Shown in pieces: positions 1 through 6,928 of a stretch of 35,308 nt of DNA; position 1 is the stretch's first letter; each line of letters begins with the position of its first letter. The notes under the pieces were generated by a model that worked only from the letters and a program-made list of their open reading frames with translations, was not told where the DNA came from and did not search any database. This stretch comes from an uncultured Pelagibacteraceae bacterium (GTDB lineage: Bacteria; Pseudomonadota; Alphaproteobacteria; Pelagibacterales; Pelagibacteraceae): the NCBI GenBank assembly GCA_902582105.1, contig CACHQT010000011.1, positions 1 to 35,308 of the forward strand, in the 5' to 3' direction. Made by a program: the position numbers and the translations under genes.

Positions 1-276
1 TTTACTCAATTTTGATCTTGATTTATACCCTGTTTCTTCTTTTAATTCCTTATAAGCTGATTGCAGAGTTGTTTCTTTTTTTTCTACTATCCCAGAAGGA
101 AACTCATAATTAATTTTGTTAATCGGAACTCTTTTTTGAGATACTACTATATATTTGTCTTTAATCTTAGGTATTACTAATGAAAGATTAGAAGTTTTAA
201 GATAATGATAAAACTCTTTTTTCTTAAATTTTTTGTTAATCAAACTTATTTGATTGGTAAGTTTTATATTTTTCAA
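1..276 (-). CDS. NUDIX hydrolase, partial (C-terminus outside window)
   Basis: This is an open frame of 92 codons running off the left edge. The NUDIX box is visible near residues 67-89: G, then E after five residues, then a KELKEETGY segment that fits REUXEEXGU with Lys in place of the first Arg. Before it comes a typical beta-strand region with VVSQKRVPIN and EFPSGIVE, the layout seen in ADP-ribose or sugar-nucleotide pyrophosphatases. NUDIX enzymes hydrolyse nucleoside diphosphates linked to another moiety; the substrate cannot be told here. I chose the TTG at 276-274, which overlaps the TGA stop of the upstream aquaporin gene, because no ATG or GTG lies close by in this frame. The overlap suggests co-transcription and translational coupling with the aquaporin and arsC genes. 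The family call is firm; the start is less so. Confidence 0.8.
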   Translation of the reverse strand, partial: MKNIKLTNQISLINKKFKKKEFYHYLKTSNLSLVIPKIKDKYIVVSQKRVPINKINYEFPSGIVEKKETTLQSAYKELKEETGYKSRSKLSK

Positions 277-932
277 TTTTTCTCTAAAAATAACTTTTTA
301 ACAATAAATACAGCAATTAACATTCCCACAAGTTCAGCTAAAATATAATAAGGAGTATTTAAATAACTAATACCAGTAAAAGAATCTGTAAATGTTCTGG
401 CAATTGCAACAGCTGGATTTGCAAAAGAAGTTGAAGAAGTAAACCAATAACCAGCAGTAATATAAAGACCAACACTAGCTGCAACAGCAATTTTGCCTGA
501 CTTCATGGAGCCGAAAATTATTATTATAAGCCCCAATGTTGCTATTACCTCAGATGTAAATATGTAAATTCCATCTCTTGACTTAGTAGATAATTCATAA
601 ATTTCATGTTCAAAAAAGAAATTTGCTAAACCAACACCAATTAAGCAACCTAGCAATTGAGCAATGATATAGTAGGGTAATAGTTTCTTTTTTAATTTAC
701 CTGTTATTGTCATTGCGATACTCACAAATGGATTAAAGTGAGCTCCTGATACATCAGCAAATACTGTAATAAGCACAAATAAACCTGCTCCTGTTGCTAT
801 TGTGTTTGCAATTAACATCACAGCAACGTCATTAGTTAGGTTTTCAGCCATTAAACCTGAACCAACAATAATCATTACTAAAAAACAACTGCCTAATAGT
901 TCAGCAAGAAAATAACGACTTTTATTTTTCAT
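273..932 (-). CDS. aqpS: Aquaporin/aquaglyceroporin (MIP family), AqpS-like metalloid channel
   Basis: The protein has 219 residues, six predicted membrane helices and two half-helix loops. The first loop motif is GAHFNPF (NPF at 67-69 instead of NPA); the second is FANPAVAIAR (NPA at 172-174). The residue right after the second NPA, normally the selectivity-filter Arg, is Val175; an Arg follows only at 179. MIP channels conduct water, glycerol or uncharged metalloids such as arsenite. The gene overlaps the arsenate reductase gene by 11 bp on the same strand, which matches the aqpS-arsC arrangement of Sinorhizobium meliloti, where the channel replaces an arsenite pump. From this context I infer downhill arsenite exit. 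The alternative is an ordinary water or small-solute channel; the missing filter Arg argues against a strict water channel. The gene name rests on context and is tentative. Confidence 0.85.
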   Translation of the reverse strand: MKNKSRYFLAELLGSCFLVMIIVGSGLMAENLTNDVAVMLIANTIATGAGLFVLITVFADVSGAHFNPFVSIAMTITGKLKKKLLPYYIIAQLLGCLIGVGLANFFFEHEIYELSTKSRDGIYIFTSEVIATLGLIIIIFGSMKSGKIAVAASVGLYITAGYWFTSSTSFANPAVAIARTFTDSFTGISYLNTPYYILAELVGMLIAVFIVKKLFLEKN

Positions 933-1353
933 TAAGTAGTTCCTTTATATTTTTATTAATATGGTTAAAAACTTTTTCAATTATTTCATCTTTTTTATTT
1001 AAATCATTTGTTTGATTAAGTAATTTAACAGGATCCTCTATGTCCCAATGAATTATCTGATCTTTATTTGGCCAAATAGGGCAGACTTCACTATTGGCAT
1101 TATTACAAACTGTAATAACATAATCCATTTTAATTTGACTATTGATAAATTCATTAAAATTTTTAGATCTATAATTTGAAAGATCATAATGTTTTGATAA
1201 TAAATAATCCTTCACATCTTCATTAATTTTTCCTGTTGGATTACTCCCAGCACTAAAACCTTTATACATATCGTCATACTCGTTATTTATAATACTTTCA
1301 GCAATAATACTTCTTGCTGAATTACCTGTACATACGAACAAAACATTCTTCAT
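922..1353 (-). CDS. arsC: Arsenate reductase, LMW-phosphatase type (thioredoxin-coupled ArsC)
   Basis: The protein has 143 residues and the low-molecular-weight phosphatase fold signature at the N-terminus: P-loop C8-T-G-N-S-A-R14-S. Two further cysteines, C83 and C91, lie in VCNNANSEVCPIWP, the pattern of the three-cysteine arsenate reductases exemplified by Staphylococcus and Bacillus ArsC. In those enzymes C8 attacks arsenate and a disulfide relay passes to the other two Cys, with thioredoxin as final reductant. The WDIEDP segment near the end is also typical of the family. The product, arsenite, would leave through the adjacent channel. The start codon follows directly on the stop of the 73-aa gene, and the 3' end overlaps the aquaporin gene. 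No arsR-type repressor is seen in the window. Confidence 0.93.
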   Translation of the reverse strand: MKNVLFVCTGNSARSIIAESIINNEYDDMYKGFSAGSNPTGKINEDVKDYLLSKHYDLSNYRSKNFNEFINSQIKMDYVITVCNNANSEVCPIWPNKDQIIHWDIEDPVKLLNQTNDLNKKDEIIEKVFNHINKNIKELLNEK

Positions 1354-1575
1354 TTAAAAAATAACTTTATAAATACCAATTACAAACAATGGAATTTGTA
1401 ATCCAAAGTTTGTTAAGATTGCTTTATCTTTGCTCATAAATCCTGCAATAGTCCATCCAACAACTCCTAATCCATGAAAATATATATTTAATGGATATAT
1501 ATTCAAATTTGTAAGAAGTATTCCTACTAAAACAAGAAATGTACTGATCCACTTTAGATATTTTTTTATAAACAT
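1354..1575 (-). CDS. Small membrane protein of unknown function in the arsenic-type operon
   Basis: I do not recognise this 73-residue protein with certainty. It starts with a basic segment (MFIKKYLKW), then has a hydrophobic helix at about 9-28, a second at about 33-46 containing GLGVVGWTIAG, a short KDKAIL loop and a third at about 55-72, so two or three membrane passes. A good ribosome site (AAAGGAAA at about 1580-1587, read on the minus strand) stands before the ATG. The stop codon abuts the arsC start with no gap, so the two are very likely translated from one mRNA. It could assist the channel or the reductase, but nothing in the sequence shows this. Confidence 0.72.
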   Translation of the reverse strand: MFIKKYLKWISTFLVLVGILLTNLNIYPLNIYFHGLGVVGWTIAGFMSKDKAILTNFGLQIPLFVIGIYKVIF

Positions 1576-1633
1576 AAAATTTCCTTTCGTTATTATTATT
1601 TCAGTTATGTTAAGAATTTATTAAAATAAAGGA

Positions 1634-2035
1634 TTATCTACACTTTTTACATAATCCAAAAAACTCAAGATTGTATTTACTGTATTTCATACCATCTTTG
1701 TCTTTGAAATTTGCTAAGTATTTAGAAAGACCTGCGCTACTTATTTCTGTTACTTTTTCACAAATCTCACAGATTGAAAAAGCAGTAGCTTTTGCTACCT
1801 GACAACTTGAATTATGACAGGCAATAAAGGCATTTCTACTTTCAATTTTGTGAATTTTTCCTATTTCAACTAGCTTATCTAATGCTCGATAAACTTGTAA
1901 TGGAGCTTTAATACCTTTTTTTTGAACATTAAAAAGTATTGAGTAAGCTTTTAATGGTTCAGTAGATTTATCAATTAAATCAAAAATAATTTGCTGATTT
2001 TTTGTAAGAGTATGTTCTTTATGCATTTTGTTCAT
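1634..2035 (-). CDS. zur: Zinc uptake regulator Zur (Fur family)
   Basis: The protein has 133 residues with a Fur-type winged helix at about 9-70 and a dimerisation part rich in metal ligands. The structural zinc cysteines are visible as C89-x-x-C92 and C129-x-x-C132; the region FIACHNSSC (C73, H74, C78) probably contributes to the sensory site. Zur proteins bind DNA with Zn(II) and shut off zinc import genes. The gene lies 15 bp after znuB on the same strand, and two Zur-like palindromes precede znuC and znuA, so the family member is assigned as Zur rather than Fur or Mur. Autoregulation as part of znuC-znuB-zur is the likely design. A second Met (residue 4) is a possible alternative start. 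Confidence 0.92.
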   Translation of the reverse strand: MNKMHKEHTLTKNQQIIFDLIDKSTEPLKAYSILFNVQKKGIKAPLQVYRALDKLVEIGKIHKIESRNAFIACHNSSCQVAKATAFSICEICEKVTEISSAGLSKYLANFKDKDGMKYSKYNLEFFGLCKKCR

Positions 2036-2050
2036 TTTACCGATTCTTCA

Positions 2051-2854
2051 TTAATTTTTCAATTTAATCGTTTGTTTTATTTTAAATAATGAAATCACAA
2101 ATAAAAATAAAGCAGCAGCTATAATTGATGGGCCAGATGGAGTGTTAAATTCTAATGAAGAAAATAATCCTATGATAACTGACAATAATCCCCCAATGAT
2201 TGAATAGATAATCATTTTTTGTGGGCTGTCTGAAATATTTCGTGCCATTGCCGCAGGTATGATTAACATTCCAGTAATTAATAATAATCCAACCATTTTG
2301 ATTGATATAGCAATTATCGCTGCCATTAATATTGTGAAAATAGCTTTTGCTCTATCAGGATTTAAACCTTCCGCTTCAGCTAGTTCGTAATTAACTGTTG
2401 ATGCAAATAATCCTTTCCATATTAATCTTAATACTAATAAAATTAATGCTCCCCCAATCCATATAATATATAAATCATCTACTGTTACAGCCAGAATATC
2501 TCCAAATAATAATCCCATCACATCAAACCTAATAAATGTTAAAAAGCCAATAACAACAAGTCCAACAGCTAGTGAAGAGTGTGCCAAGAGACCTAGTAAA
2601 GCATCACCTGGTAGATTAGTTCTATTTTGGAGTTGAACTAAAATTAATGCTATTAAAGATGAAATTATAAATACAGATAATGCGATATTAAATTCTAAAG
2701 AATATGCAATAGTCACACCCAGTAAAGCTGAGTGAGCTAGTGTATCACCAAAATAAGACAATCTTCTCCAAACTACAAAACAACCAAGAGGACCAGTTAC
2801 AAACGCAACACCAAGTCCTGCAACAAGTGCTCTTATAAAAAAATCATCAAACAT
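2051..2854 (-). CDS. znuB: Zinc ABC transporter permease ZnuB
   Basis: The protein has 267 residues and is almost entirely hydrophobic, with about eight membrane helices, and fits the ABC-3 metal permease family in length and pattern. Recognisable parts are GPLGCFVVWRRLSYFGDTLAHSALLG near the N-terminus and LLLITGMLIIPAAMAR near residue 200, the conserved helix that contacts the ATPase. It forms the inner-membrane channel of the zinc importer with ZnuC (ATPase) and ZnuA (periplasmic binding protein). Its ATG follows the stop of znuC immediately. The family also transports manganese; zur as the next gene and the His-rich ZnuA favour zinc. Confidence 0.95.
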   Translation of the reverse strand: MFDDFFIRALVAGLGVAFVTGPLGCFVVWRRLSYFGDTLAHSALLGVTIAYSLEFNIALSVFIISSLIALILVQLQNRTNLPGDALLGLLAHSSLAVGLVVIGFLTFIRFDVMGLLFGDILAVTVDDLYIIWIGGALILLVLRLIWKGLFASTVNYELAEAEGLNPDRAKAIFTILMAAIIAISIKMVGLLLITGMLIIPAAMARNISDSPQKMIIYSIIGGLLSVIIGLFSSLEFNTPSGPSIIAAALFLFVISLFKIKQTIKLKN

Positions 2855-3601
2855 TTAATTTTTCTTTATTTCACCTTCGATAGTATGAACATGATCATGT
2901 TTATGTTCATATCTTGTAAGTATTTGAGAAGCTTGTTCACCAAATAAAGCTTTATATTCACTGTTCTTAGCTACATCTATAGGCGTTCCAGAACAACATA
3001 CATGACCATTTAAGCAAACAACATGATCAGTAGCACTCATTACTGTATGTAGATCATGTGAAATTAATAAAATTCCACAATTTAATTCATCAGATATTTT
3101 TTTTATCAATTCATACAAAGCTATTTCTCCCGTAAAATCTACACCTTGAACTGGTTCATCAAGTACTAATAATTCTGGTTTTTTAGAAATAGCTCTTGCT
3201 AATAAAACTCTTTGAAATTCACCACCAGATAAGTTTCCTAGACTTTTATCTTTTAAATGTATAACTCCAGTTAAAGATAAAGCCTCATCGATAGTTTTTT
3301 CATCTAAATTTTCAGTTAATATCATGAAATCGTAAACACGAAGTGGCAATGTCCAATCTACTGAAATTTTTTGAGGCACATAACCAACTTTATTTGTATA
3401 TTTTTCAACTTCACCATGTATTTTTTTTAAAATACCTAGAGCTATTTTTGCAGTTGTGCTTTTACCGGATCCATTGGGTCCAATTAGAGTTACAATTTGT
3501 CCCTTTTTAACAGTTAAAGAAACTCCTTGGACAAGCCATTTACCGCTATGTTGAAACCCAACATCATTTAACTTTACTAAAATATTATTATTTAAGCTCA
3601 T
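2855..3601 (-). CDS. znuC: Zinc ABC transporter ATP-binding protein ZnuC
   Basis: The protein has 248 residues with a full ABC nucleotide-binding domain: Walker A GPNGSGKST at 41-49, signature LSGGEFQR, Walker B LLVLDEP and the switch His in ISHDLH. The C-terminal tail RYEHKHDHVH carries extra histidines, common in ZnuC proteins and possibly a metal-sensing or metal-buffering patch. It powers zinc import through ZnuB. It is the first gene of the leftward operon znuC-znuB-zur, and its upstream region holds the two Zur-box-like palindromes shared with znuA. Confidence 0.95.
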   Translation of the reverse strand: MSLNNNILVKLNDVGFQHSGKWLVQGVSLTVKKGQIVTLIGPNGSGKSTTAKIALGILKKIHGEVEKYTNKVGYVPQKISVDWTLPLRVYDFMILTENLDEKTIDEALSLTGVIHLKDKSLGNLSGGEFQRVLLARAISKKPELLVLDEPVQGVDFTGEIALYELIKKISDELNCGILLISHDLHTVMSATDHVVCLNGHVCCSGTPIDVAKNSEYKALFGEQASQILTRYEHKHDHVHTIEGEIKKN

Positions 3602-3623
3602 TTTATTACTTGACTTATATTAA

Positions 3624-3638
3624 TGTTATATTATTACA
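3624..3638. promoter_or_regulatory. Second Zur-box-like palindrome (imperfect)
   Basis: The 15-mer TGTTATATTATTACA differs from the better site at 3642-3656 at a single position. The two centres are 18 bp apart, so the sites are phased on nearly the same DNA face. It lies on the znuC side of the divergent spacer. I infer cooperative binding of two Zur dimers; this is not shown by the sequence alone. Confidence 0.6.
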
Positions 3639-3641
3639 CAG

Positions 3642-3656
3642 TGTTATATTATAACA
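3642..3656. promoter_or_regulatory. Zur operator between znuC and znuA
   Basis: The 15-mer TGTTATATTATAACA is a perfect inverted repeat of seven bases around one central T. It matches the known TGTTATA-n-TATAACA core of proteobacterial Zur boxes. It contains TATAAT read leftward (a -10 for znuC) and TATATT read rightward (a -10-like element for znuA), so bound Zur would block both promoters. The position, between divergent znu genes beside zur, makes the call strong. Confidence 0.85.
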
Positions 3657-3675
3657 ACTACTAAATATTTGAATT

Positions 3676-4752
3676 ATGAAAAACCTTAAAAAAATACCAG
3701 TAATCTTATCAATCTTATCATTATTAACTTCTTTTTCATCAGCTAATGCTGATACAAAAGTTGTAGCATCAATTAAACCAATACACTCATTAGCAAGCTA
3801 TCTAATGGATGGGATTGGCAAACCAGGTTTGATAGTAGATGGATATGCTTCACCACATGGTTTTGCATTAAAACCCTCACATGCTAAAATGCTACAAGAG
3901 GCAGACATTATATTTTGGGTAGGTGAAGATTTAGAAAATTTTTTAGAAAAACCATTAAAATCTGTTGCTAAAAAAGCTGAGAAAATCGAGCTATTAGAAA
4001 TTAAAGGTTTAAATAAATTAAAGTTTAGAGAAAGAAATATTTTTGAAGGGCATGAAGATCATGGTCACAAAGAAGATGGTCACGATGACCATGCAAAAAA
4101 AGAAGATGATCACGATGATCACGGTCACGATGAAGATGGTCACAAGGAAGATGAACATAAGGAAGATGGTCACGACGATCACGGTCATGACGATGATGGA
4201 CATAAAGAAGATGGTCACGATGACCATGGACATGAAGGTCACGCACATGGTGAGTTTGACCCACACATTTGGTTAGATCCTATGAATGCAAAAGTAATTT
4301 TAAAGGAAATGACAGAACATCTAATCGAAAATGATCAGAAAAATGCTTCTAAATATAAAGATAATTTAAATAAAGCTTTAAAAGACTTAGATAAACTTAA
4401 TAAAAAGATTAAATCTGATTTAAATAAAGATTTTAAATCTATTGTTTTTCATGATGCTTATCAATATTTCGAAAAAAGATATAATGTTAATGTATTAGGT
4501 GCATTTACAGTGAATACAGATGTATTGCCTGGTGCAGAACAACTATCTGAAATAAGAGAGATAATTGAGCATGATAAAGTAACCTGCATATTTTCTGAAC
4601 CTCAATTTAACCCTGACATCATTAACGCTGTAGCAAAAGATATGGATATTAAAACTGGTGTTTTAGATCCACTAGGAGCTACTCTCAACCCAGGTAAAGA
4701 TTTATATTTTGATTTGATTAGAAACATGTCTAAATCTTTCAAAGGATGTTAA
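3676..4752 (+). CDS. znuA: Periplasmic zinc-binding protein ZnuA with long His/Asp-rich loop
   Basis: The protein has 358 residues. A Sec signal peptide occupies 1-25 (KK at the start, hydrophobic core, cleavage after SANA). Cluster A-I metal-binding residues are seen at H37, H61 in ASPHGF, H197 in DPHIWLDP and the His of VFHDAYQYF. Between the first two lobes' strands, residues 125-192 form a charged loop of GHDDHGH and GHKED units with 19 His. ZnuA captures zinc in the periplasm and hands it to ZnuBC; the loop is a family hallmark thought to gather zinc, but it is long here. The gene is transcribed away from znuC from the shared Zur-controlled spacer. No clear ribosome site precedes the ATG. 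The C-terminal part, with the usual FSEPQFNP and GVLDPLGA motifs, is complete. Confidence 0.96.
   Translation: MKNLKKIPVILSILSLLTSFSSANADTKVVASIKPIHSLASYLMDGIGKPGLIVDGYASPHGFALKPSHAKMLQEADIIFWVGEDLENFLEKPLKSVAKKAEKIELLEIKGLNKLKFRERNIFEGHEDHGHKEDGHDDHAKKEDDHDDHGHDEDGHKEDEHKEDGHDDHGHDDDGHKEDGHDDHGHEGHAHGEFDPHIWLDPMNAKVILKEMTEHLIENDQKNASKYKDNLNKALKDLDKLNKKIKSDLNKDFKSIVFHDAYQYFEKRYNVNVLGAFTVNTDVLPGAEQLSEIREIIEHDKVTCIFSEPQFNPDIINAVAKDMDIKTGVLDPLGATLNPGKDLYFDLIRNMSKSFKGC
4048..4251 (+). repeat. In-frame degenerate tandem repeat encoding the ZnuA His-rich loop
   Basis: The DNA here repeats short units related to GATGGTCACGATGACCAT and GATGGTCACAAAGAA, encoding (D/E)DGH-D/K-D/E-D/H blocks. It spans residues 125-192 of ZnuA. 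Because the units are in frame, replication slippage can change loop length without breaking the gene. Apparent open frames on other frames and on the opposite strand are by-products of this low-complexity DNA. Confidence 0.85.
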
Positions 4753-4763
4753 TTTAAAATTGA

Positions 4764-4779
4764 TATTTAGTCCTAAATA
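4764..4779. promoter_or_regulatory. Perfect 7-bp-arm palindrome between znuA and the Ldh_2 gene
   Basis: TATTTAG-TC-CTAAATA is an exact inverted repeat with a two-base centre, 12 bp after the znuA stop and 16 bp before the next ATG. The two-base loop makes it a poor RNA hairpin, and no T tract follows, so an operator is more plausible than a terminator. What binds it is unknown. At this AT content chance cannot be excluded. Confidence 0.35.
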
Positions 4780-4794
4780 ATATCTAATGTTGGG

Positions 4795-5793
4795 ATGAGT
4801 TCAGTTTCCCTTACATTAGATGAAATTTTCGATTTAGCTAAAAAGACTTTATTAGCAAATGGATGTGATGAGGAAACAGCATCTATATTATCAGATTTAA
4901 TTAAAAATGCCGAGAGAGATGGTTCACTATCTCATGGTTTGTTTAGATTGCCAGCTTATGTTTCAGGACTTAAAAGCGGAAAAATTAATGGCAAAGGTAA
5001 ACCTGAAGTTAAAAAAATATCTCCAAGCATTATTAAGGTTATAGGTAATAACTGTTTGGCTCCTGTTGTTTTAAATAAAGGTATTCCTGAATTAATAAAA
5101 GCAGCAAAAGAAAATGGAGTAGCCGTTCTTGCTATCACTAACTCTCATCATATGGCTGCTATGTGGCCTGAAACAGAGGCAATAGCAGAAGAGGGGCTAG
5201 TTGCATTTGCATGTACTTCTTACAAACCAATGGTAGCTCCAGCAGGAGCTAAGAAAGCTTTATTTGGAACCAATCCAATTTCATTTGCATGGCCTCGACC
5301 TGGAAAAACACCTGTTGTTTATGATATGGCAACAGCTTCAATGGCGATGGGAGAAGTTCAAGTTGCTAAAAGAGAAGGACACAAGGTTCCGTTAGGCACA
5401 GGTTTATCTAAAGACGGTAAAGAAACAACAGATCCTTCAGAGATAACTGATGGAGGTGTTTTACTTCCATTTGGTGGTTACAAAGGATCTGGTATTGCGA
5501 TGATGGTAGAATTATTAGCTGGTACACTAGTAGGTGATAACTTTAGTTTTGAAACAGCTGCAAAAGATAATAATGATGGAGGTCCACCAAGTGGGGGAGA
5601 GTTTATTTTAGCAATCTCTCCTGAAAAAACTTCAGGTACTGATTGGGCTAAACATGCAGAAGAATTTTTTAATAAAATGAAATCAATGGATGGAGTTAGA
5701 CTTCCAGGCGAAAGACGTCATAAAAATAGACTAGATAAAGGTCCAAGAAATATAAATCAAGAGCTAGTAAATAAAATTAAATCTTTAAGCTAG
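4795..5793 (+). CDS. dpkA: Ldh_2-family NAD(P)H reductase, probable piperideine/pyrroline-2-carboxylate reductase
   Basis: The protein has 332 residues and belongs to the malate/L-lactate dehydrogenase-like (Ldh_2) family, which is unrelated to classical Rossmann dehydrogenases. The catalytic segment SHGLFRLP is at 46-53 (S46, H47, R51); further family blocks are NSHHMAAMWPE, GTNPISFAWP, VVYDMATASMAMGEV and LLPFGGYKGSG. These blocks most resemble, from memory, the DpkA/LhpD branch, which reduces cyclic imines (delta1-piperideine-2-carboxylate and delta1-pyrroline-2-carboxylate) to L-pipecolate or L-proline in D-amino-acid and hydroxyproline breakdown. Related enzymes act on malate, sulfolactate or ureidoglycolate, so the substrate is an inference. 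It lies 42 bp after znuA and ends in a 9-bp convergent overlap with the exonuclease gene. Confidence 0.8.
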   Translation: MSSVSLTLDEIFDLAKKTLLANGCDEETASILSDLIKNAERDGSLSHGLFRLPAYVSGLKSGKINGKGKPEVKKISPSIIKVIGNNCLAPVVLNKGIPELIKAAKENGVAVLAITNSHHMAAMWPETEAIAEEGLVAFACTSYKPMVAPAGAKKALFGTNPISFAWPRPGKTPVVYDMATASMAMGEVQVAKREGHKVPLGTGLSKDGKETTDPSEITDGGVLLPFGGYKGSGIAMMVELLAGTLVGDNFSFETAAKDNNDGGPPSGGEFILAISPEKTSGTDWAKHAEEFFNKMKSMDGVRLPGERRHKNRLDKGPRNINQELVNKIKSLS

Positions 5794-6561
5794 TTCAATT
5801 TCAATAGGTGTATGATCAGATGGTTTTTGTCTGCCACGTGGGAATTTATTTATTTTAACATCCTTAACAATACCAATTAGCGAACTAGATACTAAAAAAT
5901 GATCAATTCTCATACCATTGTTTTTTTGCCAAGCTCCACTTGTATAATCCCAAAATGTATATCCTTCTTTTTCTGGATGTATAAATCTATAAGCATCATG
6001 AAAGCCTAAGTTAATTAATTCCCTTAATTTTTTTCTAATTTCCAATCTAAACAGAGCATCATTTTCATAACTTTTAGGATTATGAACATCTTCAGCTGAA
6101 GGGATTATATTAAAGTCTCCTCCTATAATTATATTTTCATTTTGTTTAGATAAGGATTTTAATTTTTTAATTAAGCTGTCTAGCCAGTAAAGTTTATAAG
6201 TATATTTTTCAGTATCTACTGGATTTCCATTGGGTGTATAAATATTTATTAAGGTTATATCTTTTTTTTTAAGCTTTACCTCAGCTGAAATTACTCTTGA
6301 TTGCTTGTTTTTATCTTTAAAAATATCATTCTGAATATTATTTAATTTCTTTTTTGAGACAATAGCTACACCGTTGTAACTCTTTTGACCAAATACATAA
6401 TTTTCATATTTTAATGTTTTTATATCCTCGTAAGGGTAAGTATCATCAGGTGTTTTGATTTCCTGCATCATCATTATGTCTGGTGAAAATTTTTTTAAAT
6501 ATTCTTTGATATTTTCAATTCGAGCTCTTACTGAATTTACATTCCAGGAGCTTATTAACAT
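5785..6561 (-). CDS. xthA: Exodeoxyribonuclease III (AP endonuclease)
   Basis: From the ATG at 6561 the protein has 258 residues, the usual length. It opens with LISSWNVNSVRAR, the standard ExoIII start, followed by MMMQEIKTPDD (metal-binding Glu), the NGVAIVSKK strand, GGDFNIIP (catalytic Asp/Asn), MRIDHFLVS and KPSDHTPIEIEL with the final Asp-His pair. It cuts DNA at abasic sites and degrades duplex DNA from 3' ends in base excision repair. An in-frame extension upstream to 6591 is possible but would add ten hydrophobic residues inside the erpA gene; the ATG that overlaps the erpA stop (TAATG) is preferred. Its 3' end overlaps the Ldh_2 gene tail to tail. Confidence 0.93.
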   Translation of the reverse strand: MLISSWNVNSVRARIENIKEYLKKFSPDIMMMQEIKTPDDTYPYEDIKTLKYENYVFGQKSYNGVAIVSKKKLNNIQNDIFKDKNKQSRVISAEVKLKKKDITLINIYTPNGNPVDTEKYTYKLYWLDSLIKKLKSLSKQNENIIIGGDFNIIPSAEDVHNPKSYENDALFRLEIRKKLRELINLGFHDAYRFIHPEKEGYTFWDYTSGAWQKNNGMRIDHFLVSSSLIGIVKDVKINKFPRGRQKPSDHTPIEIELA

Positions 6562-6878
6562 TAAAGCGAGAATGATACACCACAACCACAAGAAGACTTA
6601 CTTTGTGGGTTGTTAATTTTAAATGAGTTACCTATTAATTCTTCTGAATAATCAACCTCTGATCCTTTTAATAGGTCTGCTGAATTTTTATCTATCAATA
6701 TATTTTCATGCTTTAGATCGTCATCATTTTGTTTTTGATCGAAAGAAAAATCATATTGAAAACCTGAGCAACCACCACCCTTGATAGCGATTCTAAAAAA
6801 AGACCCTTTATCCTTAGTTGAAAGCAAATGATTGATTTGTTTTATTGCTTTATCTGTAAATTTAATTTCTTTAATCAT
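6561..6878 (-). CDS. erpA: Iron-sulfur cluster carrier/insertion protein (ErpA/IscA, HesB family)
   Basis: The protein has 105 residues with the three conserved family cysteines: one in GGGCSGFQYDF and two in SSCGCGVSFSL at the very end. A-type carriers receive [Fe-S] clusters from the assembly machinery and pass them to client enzymes. No suf or isc genes are in the window, so ErpA and IscA cannot be told apart firmly; its free-standing position favours ErpA. It is the first gene of a two-gene leftward unit with xthA, coupled by a TAATG overlap, and is divergent from dgt across 50 bp. Confidence 0.88.
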   Translation of the reverse strand: MIKEIKFTDKAIKQINHLLSTKDKGSFFRIAIKGGGCSGFQYDFSFDQKQNDDDLKHENILIDKNSADLLKGSEVDYSEELIGNSFKINNPQSKSSCGCGVSFSL

Positions 6879-6900
6879 ATAAGAACACTGTTATTACTAA

Positions 6901-6906
6901 TATAAT
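6901..6906 (+). promoter_or_regulatory. Possible -10 box for dgt
   Basis: TATAAT stands 23 bp before the dgt ATG in the short divergent spacer with erpA. No convincing -35 hexamer lies at the right distance, and in DNA this AT-rich a consensus -10 can be accidental, so the call is weak. This would be the head of the long rightward gene run. Confidence 0.35.
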
Positions 6907-6928
6907 ATTTATTTACCAAGTTTAAAGG

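Noticed and set aside
4048..4251. CRISPR-like array
   Set aside because: The repeats are contiguous, degenerate and in frame with ZnuA; there are no unique spacers.
4018..4276. Three open frames of 77-82 codons on other frames and the opposite strand of znuA
   Set aside because: They are by-products of the GAT/CAC/GGT-rich repeat coding for the His-rich loop; the products are low-complexity and have no ribosome sites.
6562..6591. Upstream extension of xthA
   Set aside because: It adds ten hydrophobic residues lying inside erpA, while the next ATG gives the standard ExoIII N-terminus.
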